From NCBI GenBank assembly GCA_002350545.1, contig DEEY01000006.1:3011-10824 (forward strand): a DNA stretch of 7,814 nt, given 5' to 3'. Below the pieces are notes generated by a model. That model saw only the letters and a program-made list of their open reading frames with translations, was not told the origin of the DNA and did no database searches. A program made the translations under genes and the position numbers. Each line of letters begins with the position of its first letter. Position 1 is the first letter of the stretch. The stretch comes from Candidatus Saccharibacteria bacterium UBA2866. Its GTDB lineage: Bacteria; Patescibacteriota; Saccharimonadia; Saccharimonadales; Saccharimonadaceae. Below are positions 1-4,949 of the stretch, piece after piece.

Positions 1-62
1 CCTTACACTCTACCTCTATACTAATCTATTTTGTTTTTAAAGTCAACCTACAAACGACTAAA

Positions 63-96
63 ATACGCTATATCTAGCGTACTAGATATAGCGTAT
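63..96 (-). terminator. Long perfect hairpin, probable terminator
   Basis: ATACGCTATATCTAG and CTAGATATAGCGTAT form a 15-bp perfect stem with a 4-base loop. It begins 20 bases after the stop of the DUF916-like gene. On the minus strand it is followed by only four T, so it may be a modest terminator or an mRNA-stabilising structure. The remaining bases at 1-62 hold no feature I can support. Confidence 0.6.
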
Positions 97-116
97 CTCG
101 CGTTATATATTATACG

Positions 117-1100
117 TTATTCTTCCGACTTCTTCTCTGATTTCTTATTCTTTCCCCTTGCTTTCACTCGCATCACAATCCAAATGATCAGCGCCGCGAT
201 TAGGAAGAAGATTACAAACAGAATCCACACCGGGCACACAATCACCATCTTCTCGGTCACGCTCGGTTCATTATCCATCGAGTCATAATAAACCGTCTGC
301 CGCACCTTAAATATCCCTATCGACGGCGTGTTGTTCCACGACTGCGTAATTACCCGCGATGCCCCCGGCAACACATATTTCGTGTCCATCTTCTCCTCAG
401 TGGTATAAACTTCCTCATCTGAAAATAACGGGAACACTTGTAAGAAATAACTTATCTTCGCATGCGTATTACCATAATTCTTCACCACAAATGATGCGTT
501 AATTGGTGGCGTTAGGAAAAATGATGGGATATTATTATCCGTAACCTCCCCTTTCACCACAATATCACCAGAAACCTCAACATAAACTAACGAAGCAATT
601 CCTATCACTTCCTTAATCACTACCATGTCATTGTTTTCTGCTTTTTGCGCTGCGTCTACATCAGTTTTTACCCGCACCGCAAAGTATTGTCCACCCCCTC
701 TGGCATCCTTCGGCACCGTTATTGTATAGTACGCTTTTTCAGTCTCACCCGGCTTTAATACTCCGTGCACTTCTTTTTCCTCCGACTCGTCCTCATCCGA
801 CATCGTCACCCAGTTCACAATATCCGTATGGTCATCCGTCGCCTCAAAATTCGTAGTATACTTTCCGTCATCACTCACCGAATACGGCACCACCTCCGCT
901 ATGTAGTAAAAATCTCCTTCCGCATCCTTCGGATTCGTTGCCTCAACTTCACCCGTCACTGATTGCCCCGGTGCCAATACATATTCCTGATCTTGTGGCG
1001 ATACTGTAAAAGCCGACGCTTGCTTGTAAGGTAGCAATACGCTCACTAGCACCATTACTACACCAATCAAACCAGAAAAGATCTTTTTAGATTTTGCCAT
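117..1100 (-). CDS. DUF916-like (WxL-interacting type) membrane protein
   Basis: A 327-residue protein when started at the ATG of MAKSKK, 4 bases after AAAGGAGG (1112-1105). An ATG three bases earlier is only 1 base from that site, and an upstream in-frame ATG at 1133 would swallow the binding site. Residues 1-30 are a signal peptide (QASA before Phe31). Residues 31-150 form an immunoglobulin-like domain with FTVSPQDQEYVLAPGQS, then VPKDARGGGQYFAVRVKTD (129-147), which I recognise as the DUF916 type that binds peptidoglycan and WxL proteins in Gram-positives. A second domain (190-285) has VKNYGNTHAKISYFLQVFP and YVLPGASRVITQSWNNTPSIG. Residues 288-310 are a membrane segment, followed by a lysine-rich cytoplasmic tail. 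No WxL partner is encoded here. It probably holds a surface complex to the envelope; the two SCTF/FCN proteins are candidate partners. Confidence 0.8.
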   Translation of the reverse strand: MAKSKKIFSGLIGVVMVLVSVLLPYKQASAFTVSPQDQEYVLAPGQSVTGEVEATNPKDAEGDFYYIAEVVPYSVSDDGKYTTNFEATDDHTDIVNWVTMSDEDESEEKEVHGVLKPGETEKAYYTITVPKDARGGGQYFAVRVKTDVDAAQKAENNDMVVIKEVIGIASLVYVEVSGDIVVKGEVTDNNIPSFFLTPPINASFVVKNYGNTHAKISYFLQVFPLFSDEEVYTTEEKMDTKYVLPGASRVITQSWNNTPSIGIFKVRQTVYYDSMDNEPSVTEKMVIVCPVWILFVIFFLIAALIIWIVMRVKARGKNKKSEKKSEE

Positions 1101-1124
1101 CATACCTCCTTTAATAATACATTT

Positions 1125-1152
1125 ATTATACACCTATTCTGATTTTTCGCAA
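1125..1152 (-). promoter_or_regulatory. Predicted promoter of the DUF916-like gene
   Basis: TTGCGA (1152-1147) as the -35, a 16-base spacer, and a perfect TATAAT (1130-1125) as the -10. It overlaps the last codons of the 188 aa gene, and transcription would start near 1118. The -35 begins with the same TTGCG as that of the 358 aa gene. The two last genes may also share a transcript, since no terminator lies between them. Confidence 0.45.
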
Positions 1153-1700
1153 GTAAATCCTATCGTTTCATATTGCTTTTTCAGTCCTTCTAGGGTTTTT
1201 GAAATATTCACCCCCTGACCAAGCAGGAAATACGTTACCGTATTTCCATTTATCCTGCTAATATCTCGTGCCGTCTGCACCATCTGCATTCTTGCCCCCT
1301 CTACCGAAAATCCCACCGAAAAAATATCATCACTCTCTCCATATTTGTTCGTCAGGGTTAAATTATAATCCGCCTTCGCAAAAGATTCCGCCTCTTTTGC
1401 CATCTGCTCCGATCCATAGTCTCCTTCGTAAAGTAATGAAACAGAAGACAATTTATCATTCCGAAAATTCGCTGTTATCGTATTAGTGTGAGAACCTACC
1501 GATTTACTTTCCAGTGCCGGATGCATTAACGCTGTATCCTTACAGACTAAACCAATCACCTTTGCCTCACCATCAAACACCATATCACCTGTCGTGTCTC
1601 TCCCTATCGTATTTATTGCAATTATTGCTATCAATACTATTGCCAATATTCCAAACCCTAGCCCCATCCATAATTGATATTGTTTACTTTTTTTACTCAA
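1134..1700 (-). CDS. Membrane-anchored extracytoplasmic protein of unknown function
   Basis: A 188-residue protein that I do not recognise. It begins with TTG, chosen because AAAAGGAGG lies 4 bases ahead, the same spacing as in the gene that follows. The first internal methionine (residue 12) would cut into the membrane segment. Residues 1-9 are basic and polar, and 10-31 (LWMGLGFGILAIVLIAIIAI) are a membrane segment. The remaining 155 residues should lie outside. They look alpha/beta: an alternating strand region with THTITANFRNDKLSSVSLLY-like pattern at about 70-92, a helix at 98-110, and a C-terminal helix SKTLEGLKKQYETIGF (167-182). Two cysteines, Cys53 near the start and Cys184 near the end of the outer domain, could close it with a disulfide. 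The layout loosely resembles small DUF1307-type lipoproteins, but there is no lipobox, so this is only a suggestion. It lies directly before the DUF916-like gene. Confidence 0.75.
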   Translation of the reverse strand: MSKKSKQYQLWMGLGFGILAIVLIAIIAINTIGRDTTGDMVFDGEAKVIGLVCKDTALMHPALESKSVGSHTNTITANFRNDKLSSVSLLYEGDYGSEQMAKEAESFAKADYNLTLTNKYGESDDIFSVGFSVEGARMQMVQTARDISRINGNTVTYFLLGQGVNISKTLEGLKKQYETIGFTCEKSE

Positions 1701-1717
1701 TTTACCTCCTTTTTAAC

Positions 1718-1726
1718 ATTATAACA
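1718..1726 (-). promoter_or_regulatory. Predicted extended -10 promoter of the 188 aa gene
   Basis: TGTTATAAT on the minus strand is a perfect extended -10 (TG, one base, TATAAT). It lies just after the terminator of the 182 aa gene; no good -35 is seen at 17 bases because that position falls in the terminator stem. Transcription would start near 1711, leaving a leader of only about 11 bases that is mostly ribosome binding site. Confidence 0.45.
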
Positions 1727-1727
1727 C

Positions 1728-1754
1728 AAAAATCCTCCCTTTTGGGAGGATTTT
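1728..1754 (-). terminator. Rho-independent terminator of the 182 aa gene
   Basis: AAAATCCTCCC and GGGAGGATTTT pair around a 4-base loop, and the minus strand continues with five T in total. It begins 19 bases after the stop of the 182 aa gene, so that gene is probably transcribed alone. Confidence 0.85.
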
Positions 1755-1772
1755 CAAGCTTACGCTAAAAAT

Positions 1773-2321
1773 CTATTGTGCAGACAGAGTGTAAACGATA
1801 GTACCTTGATAAGTGCCAGATGGAGTATCAGAACCAATGTAAGCTGTGTAGGTAGCCTTGAAAGTTTCACCATCAGCACCAGAAGCTTCGCCAAGAGTGA
1901 CGATATCAGTTGCTGCACCACCAGATGGGAGCTGTTCAATAGTCAAAGACCCACCAGCAGCTTGGCTGATCGCTGCGTTCCATGCACCTGCAGTGCCACT
2001 CGGCAAAGTAGCCGCATAGGCAAAATTATCATTAACGCCACTCTGAATCAAAGCAGAAGCCGTAGCACTTACTTTGTAACCCTTGTTATTGTTGCAGAAT
2101 ACAGTGAAAGAGTGCTCGTTGCTAGAATTATTTACCGGGCTAACGCTTTGACCATTAGTACCATTAGCAGAGTACTCAACACCTGAACCACCATCAGTAA
2201 AAGTACACGAAGAGTTAACTGTTACCTTGATAGTATCAGTCACAGGGTCAGCGGCAAACACCCCAACCACTGGCATAGCTGCGAGAGCCACTGATGAAGC
2301 TGCGATTGCTAATTTTTTCAT
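1773..2321 (-). CDS. Secreted protein with SCTF/FCN domain, paralogue of the 358 aa protein
   Basis: A 182-residue protein of unknown function. Residues 1-23 are a signal peptide with VFA before Ala24. The rest is a single domain shared with the 358 aa protein: VTDTIKVTVNSSCTF with Cys39; FCNNNKGYKVSAT with Cys76; AWNAAIS; and YTAYIGSDTPSGTYQGTIVY close to the C-terminus. The cysteines are 37 residues apart (35 in the paralogue) and probably form a disulfide. The protein ends right after the domain (TLSAQ), with no stalk, membrane anchor, lipobox or sorting signal. It should therefore be released, bound to another surface protein, or polymerised. Its codons favour GGT, GCT and TCT, unlike the neighbouring genes. 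With a near-consensus promoter, an upstream A-tract repeat and its own terminator, this suggests an abundant product. Possible roles are a pilin-like or surface-layer subunit, or a ligand for the DUF916-like protein. Confidence 0.85.
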   Translation of the reverse strand: MKKLAIAASSVALAAMPVVGVFAADPVTDTIKVTVNSSCTFTDGGSGVEYSANGTNGQSVSPVNNSSNEHSFTVFCNNNKGYKVSATASALIQSGVNDNFAYAATLPSGTAGAWNAAISQAAGGSLTIEQLPSGGAATDIVTLGEASGADGETFKATYTAYIGSDTPSGTYQGTIVYTLSAQ

Positions 2322-2334
2322 AATTTTTTCTCCT

Positions 2335-2351
2335 TTCTGCTAAAAGCAGAA
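2335..2351 (-). promoter_or_regulatory. Leader hairpin touching the ribosome binding site
   Basis: A perfect 7-bp hairpin, TTCTGCT-TTT-AGCAGAA on the minus strand. AAGGAGA (2335-2329) follows it at once, with GGAG 8 bases from the ATG. It may keep the site free of other structure, stabilise the mRNA, or limit ribosome access; the sequence alone does not decide. Confidence 0.5.
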
Positions 2352-2369
2352 CATTTTATATTTTTTATG

Positions 2370-2393
2370 TGTTAAATGTATGAACCTTTAACA
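2370..2393 (-). promoter_or_regulatory. Leader element and inverted repeat at the predicted transcription start
   Basis: On the minus strand TGTTAAA and TTTAACA flank ten bases, a 7-bp inverted repeat covering about +1 to +24. Inside it lies AAGGTTCATACATTTAA (2388-2372), the element shared with the leader of the 358 aa paralogue. The position fits an operator or a weak hairpin at the 5' end of the mRNA. Confidence 0.45.
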
Positions 2394-2399
2394 TTTCCT

Positions 2400-2428
2400 A
2401 TTTTACATAAGCGGAAAACAAAAGTCAA
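2400..2428 (-). promoter_or_regulatory. Predicted strong sigma-70 type promoter of the 182 aa gene
   Basis: TTGACT (2428-2423) as the -35, a 17-base spacer, and TAAAAT (2405-2400) as the -10. Each box has one mismatch to consensus. Transcription would start near 2393, leaving a leader of about 72 bases. This is the best promoter in the window. Confidence 0.7.
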
Positions 2429-2430
2429 GT

Positions 2431-2450
2431 AATTTTTTCAGATTTTTTCA
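2431..2450 (-). repeat. A-rich tandem 10-bp repeat, UP-element-like
   Basis: On the minus strand TGAAAAAATC is followed directly by TGAAAAAATT. It lies at about -38 to -57 from the predicted transcription start of the 182 aa gene, one base upstream of the -35 region. Two A-tracts in helical phase at this distance are typical of an UP element and should raise promoter strength. Confidence 0.55.
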
Positions 2451-2500
2451 AGCTTTCCTATCCCGACTTTTCCACAACCTATCAGAGACAAAGCAGCCAA

Positions 2501-2532
2501 AAAAACTAGGTGATCCTAATCACCTAGTTTTT
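2501..2532 (-). terminator. Rho-independent terminator of the 358 aa gene
   Basis: A perfect inverted repeat, with AAAAACTAGGTGAT pairing across the loop CCTA (plus strand) with ATCACCTAGTTTTT. On the minus strand the stem is followed by seven T in total (2505-2499). It begins 18 bases after the stop codon of the 358 aa gene and separates it from the 182 aa gene. The T-run on the other strand is five long, so it could work in both directions. Confidence 0.85.
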
Positions 2533-2550
2533 GCTTGATCTTTTTACCTA

Positions 2551-3627
2551 TTATTCTTCCTTTTCGCTTTTCGACATCGCGACCGCCGCTACCCCAGCCA
2601 CAGCCAAGGCCGCACCAACCGCTACTACCGGCATCCAGTCTACTCCTGAACCTTCACTCGACGACGATTCACCCGTCGTGTCAGTCGTACCTTTTGCGCT
2701 CGTCGCACTTGTCGTCACACCAAGTGGCTTCTCGTAGCTATTACTTGCATCCGAATCGCTCTCATCGCTATCACTTCCGCTCACAGCGACCGGTGTGCTT
2801 GCACCACCATTTGAATAGTTCGTCGTATTATAAACGTTTGTCGTGTTGTAGGTGTTGCGAGGGCTACTCATAGCAAACGACGGAGCATTCTGTGTGCTAT
2901 TCGTGCCTGAACCAGAATTACCCGAATTATTATTCGTATTCTCCGTCACCTCATTGCCAGAATTGGCGCCACTGTTACCACCATTATCATTACTGCCACT
3001 ATTTTCACTACCGCCACCATTTCCATTATCTATATCACTCGACGTCCCTGCCGCGGTCAAAGTATATATTATAGTACCTGTATAAGTCCCTGACGGTGTC
3101 GCTGTACCCACATAAGCACTATATGTCGCGCTAAAGTCTACTCCGGCTGTCGCCGTACTTGTATCAGATGAAAGAATCGTACCACCACCAATTGGTACTA
3201 CTGGCACCACTGTCACTCCTGTCGCCTCAGACGCAATCGCCGCCGACCAGATACTATTTACTCCACTAGGAGTGTAATTGTCTGTGTAGGCAATTACATC
3301 CTCTATCCCTGATGCTTCCAAATCGTATGGTGTCGCCGTCACGACAAAACCATTATTATCATTACAGAACAAATTAAACTCGTGTACACCAGAATCATTA
3401 AAATTCTCTACCTCAGTTCCGTTCGCCGCCGACCCTATGTAGGTCTTATCCTCTACACTATTAAAAGTACAGCTCGGCTGTACCGTTACACTGATGGTAT
3501 CCGTTACCGAAGTCGTGTCTGCCGCCACCACTCCGCTCGACACTAACCCCATCCCGGCCATGCCTAAAACCGCAGCCACCCCTACTGGCGCTATACGCGC
3601 TTTACCCTGCGAGCTAATTTTTTTCAT
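2551..3627 (-). CDS. Anchored surface protein with SCTF/FCN domain and Ser/Asn/Gly stalk
   Basis: A 358-residue protein of unknown function. Residues 1-35 are a signal peptide (VVA before Ala36). Residues 37-193 form a probably beta-rich domain that is also present in the 182 aa protein. Shared marks are SCTF with Cys53; FCNDNNGFVVTAT with Cys88; IWSAAIAS; and YSAYVGTATPSGTYTGTIIY near its end. The two cysteines probably pair. Residues 194-330 are a low-complexity stalk: Gly/Ser/Asn-rich, then a double YNTTN (260-264 and 266-270), then Ser/Asp-rich and Thr-rich stretches. Residues 331-351 (WMPVVAVGAALAVAGVAAVA) are a membrane segment followed by a short charged tail KSEKEE; there is no LPXTG. 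The design is an outward head on a flexible stalk anchored in the membrane. AAGGAAGG lies about 9 bases before the ATG. The gene has its own promoter and terminator. It is probably an adhesin, an anchor for the released paralogue, or a surface-layer component. Confidence 0.85.
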   Translation of the reverse strand: MKKISSQGKARIAPVGVAAVLGMAGMGLVSSGVVAADTTSVTDTISVTVQPSCTFNSVEDKTYIGSAANGTEVENFNDSGVHEFNLFCNDNNGFVVTATPYDLEASGIEDVIAYTDNYTPSGVNSIWSAAIASEATGVTVVPVVPIGGGTILSSDTSTATAGVDFSATYSAYVGTATPSGTYTGTIIYTLTAAGTSSDIDNGNGGGSENSGSNDNGGNSGANSGNEVTENTNNNSGNSGSGTNSTQNAPSFAMSSPRNTYNTTNVYNTTNYSNGGASTPVAVSGSDSDESDSDASNSYEKPLGVTTSATSAKGTTDTTGESSSSEGSGVDWMPVVAVGAALAVAGVAAVAMSKSEKEE

Positions 3628-3643
3628 TTTTATTTACCTTCCT

Positions 3644-3659
3644 TTAAATGTATAACCTT
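3644..3659 (-). promoter_or_regulatory. Leader element shared with the 182 aa gene
   Basis: AAGGTTATACATTTAA on the minus strand, at about +4 to +20 of the predicted transcript. The leader of the paralogous 182 aa gene has AAGGTTCATACATTTAA at the same distance from its own predicted start (2388-2372), differing by one inserted C. It also overlaps the edge of a small palindrome TATAACCTTATA (3651-3662). It could be an operator, a translation-control element or a remnant of gene duplication. Confidence 0.5.
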
Positions 3660-3669
3660 ATATACCCCC

Positions 3670-3698
3670 ATCATACACCACTTTTTATTTTAACGCAA
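3670..3698 (-). promoter_or_regulatory. Predicted sigma-70 type promoter of the 358 aa surface protein
   Basis: TTGCGT (3698-3693) as the -35, a 17-base spacer, then TATGAT (3675-3670) as the -10. Transcription would begin near 3663, giving a leader of about 35 bases. The -10 is close to consensus and the spacing ideal, but the -35 matches only in its first three bases. Confidence 0.5.
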
Positions 3699-3702
3699 GC
3701 AT

Positions 3703-3722
3703 TTTAGTGTAATTTAGTGTAA
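3703..3722 (-). repeat. Tandem 10-bp repeat upstream of a promoter
   Basis: On the minus strand TTACACTAAA occurs twice without a gap. It lies at about -40 to -59 from the predicted transcription start of the 358 aa protein gene, directly upstream of the -35 box. Two copies one helical turn apart fit a regulator site or an UP element for the polymerase alpha subunit. Confidence 0.55.
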
Positions 3723-3732
3723 TTTATACTTT

Positions 3733-4227
3733 TTACAGATATCGCCCCACCCACTCATTGAACGCATCATAATCATTATACATCTCCGCATCCTCATCCG
3801 AGTCCGCCCGTAAATACCCCCGCACCATGCCCTTATCTACTATCGCCACTGAAGGATAATACTTTACATAGTCATGTAGCGAAGTTTTCTTCACCTCCGA
3901 AAACATCATCCGATATACCTTCACCCCAACGCTAGAAGCCCAATCCAAAACGTATCCCCTCAATCTATCCGCTGTCGTACAACCATCCTGGTCCACAAAC
4001 ACCACAAACGATTTCCCGGTCTTCAATAACTCCTCATAAGCATTCGCATCTAATTCCATAAACGCGTCACAGTTTTCAGTGCATTTATATTCTTCGCTCA
4101 AAACCACTTTCGGGTCATCAAACCATCCACTCACCGCCCCCACAAATACCAAAGATCCAACTAACACCACCACTAGCGCAATAATTAGTCCTAGCACCCC
4201 AAGTTGCTTCTTTTTCTCTGCGCCCAC
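3733..4227 (-). CDS. Membrane-anchored thioredoxin-like protein
   Basis: A 164-residue protein starting with GTG, 2 bases after the upstream TAA and 8 bases after GGAG at 4236-4239. Residues 9-33 are an N-terminal membrane segment (LGVLGLIIALVVVLVGSLVF), so the rest should face outward. A thioredoxin fold is suggested by SFVVFVDQDGCTTADRLRGY (73-92), with Cys83 in the position of the first cysteine of CxxC but alanine at the second (CTTA). VKYYPSVAIVDKGMVRGYL (121-139) includes Pro125, the expected cis-proline, and the strands after it. A second cysteine pair, CTENC (49-53), lies just after the membrane segment. It may partner Cys83 or form its own disulfide. The family would normally reduce, oxidise or isomerise disulfides; here a monothiol or isomerase-like role is an inference. 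Its location beside a rhodanese-like gene and before genes for secreted two-cysteine proteins fits extracytoplasmic redox work. Confidence 0.68.
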   Translation of the reverse strand: MGAEKKKQLGVLGLIIALVVVLVGSLVFVGAVSGWFDDPKVVLSEEYKCTENCDAFMELDANAYEELLKTGKSFVVFVDQDGCTTADRLRGYVLDWASSVGVKVYRMMFSEVKKTSLHDYVKYYPSVAIVDKGMVRGYLRADSDEDAEMYNDYDAFNEWVGRYL

Positions 4228-4229
4228 AA

Positions 4230-4913
4230 TTATTTCTCCGTCAACTCCCCAAAGTTAATCTGATGCACCGGCACTTTCCAAAAATCATACTCTACCGACC
4301 CATCCGCTAGTTCCCGCTTCACTGATACATTATTTTCTCCATCATAATACCAATAACCCCCCGTATTATAAATTTTCGAGGCATCCCAGCCTAGCGCCAC
4401 TAACATATTCTTCAGCATTCCCGAATATCCGCCACCCCCACACATCAGAAAAATCACCTTGTCTTTCGGGAACAACCCCTCTAAAATCGCCATAGACTCT
4501 TCATAATTTGCCGTGAATGAACCGTCCGAATGCTGATGGAACAAAGTCGGCCCAGTATAAGTTGAACCTACCGCCTCCGGAAGCCCTGACACATTCACAA
4601 GATAAGGGAGCGGCACCACCTCAAACCCCCTCACAAAACCCGACAACTTCGAATCGCCCCCAATCGCTTCATAATTCCCTGGGTCTTCTAGCATCCTAAG
4701 GTCCCGATATACCGCATCTGACCTTCCTAGATACGCATCCACCGTCGCCTCATTAATATTCTTGTCGATCCCTAGTTCCCCTCTTTGCCCCTCCGACACT
4801 TCCGGTACGGGCAAAGGCAACATCAAATTCGGAAACGCATATCGCCCCAACAAAAACGCCAGCACCACTAGCATCAATGAACTAATTCCTAGACCCCATA
4901 ATAATTTTTTCAT
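4230..4913 (-). CDS. Membrane-anchored rhodanese-like protein
   Basis: A 227-residue protein. Residues 1-27 form a signal or anchor (MKKLLWGLGISSLMLVVLAF then LLG). No lipobox cysteine is present, so the domain is probably held outside the cytoplasmic membrane. The rhodanese fold is suggested by VYRDLRMLEDPGNY (68-81, in the place of the D-x-R motif) and by the strand and active loop VIFLMCGGGGYSG (153-165), followed by a helix and then LGWDASKIYNTGGYWYY (174-190), matching the family's LxxxGFxxVxNLxGG ending. Cys158 would be the persulfide-carrying residue. The loop has tyrosine where sulfurtransferases often have arginine, so the substrate is unclear. GGAG lies 5 bases before the ATG, and the gene starts 36 bases after the GT8 stop. 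It is followed after 2 bases by a thioredoxin-like gene, so the two probably act together in extracytoplasmic thiol or sulfur chemistry. A non-catalytic rhodanese domain is also possible. Confidence 0.72.
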   Translation of the reverse strand: MKKLLWGLGISSLMLVVLAFLLGRYAFPNLMLPLPVPEVSEGQRGELGIDKNINEATVDAYLGRSDAVYRDLRMLEDPGNYEAIGGDSKLSGFVRGFEVVPLPYLVNVSGLPEAVGSTYTGPTLFHQHSDGSFTANYEESMAILEGLFPKDKVIFLMCGGGGYSGMLKNMLVALGWDASKIYNTGGYWYYDGENNVSVKRELADGSVEYDFWKVPVHQINFGELTEK

Positions 4914-4949
4914 ATTAACTCCACTTTACTTAATTAAATTATACTACGA

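Noticed and set aside
31..288. Plus-strand open frames, for example here and at 1776-2186, 2535-2873, 4762-5175 and 5202-5507
   Set aside because: They lie opposite well-supported minus-strand genes, lack ribosome binding sites, and give basic or histidine- and proline-rich translations typical of antisense shadows.
1101..1133. In-frame ATG at 1133, or ATG at 1103, as start of the DUF916-like protein
   Set aside because: A start at 1133 would place AAAGGAGG inside the coding region and add residues before a normal signal peptide. The ATG at 1103 is only one base from the binding site.
2994..3050. CRISPR-like or minisatellite array in the stalk region of the 358 aa gene
   Set aside because: The repetitiveness comes from codons for Gly, Ser and Asn in irregular order; there is no repeat-spacer pattern.
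1773..3627. WxL domain or LPXTG sorting signal in the two paralogues
   Set aside because: The single tryptophan motifs (AWNAAI, IWSAAI) do not fit WxL, and no LPXTG precedes the C-terminal membrane segment of the longer protein.
4938..4943. TATAAT on the minus strand between the second GT8 gene and the rhodanese-like gene
   Set aside because: The matching -35 position reads CTAGCA and no TG precedes the box. It remains possible but is too weak to list as a promoter.
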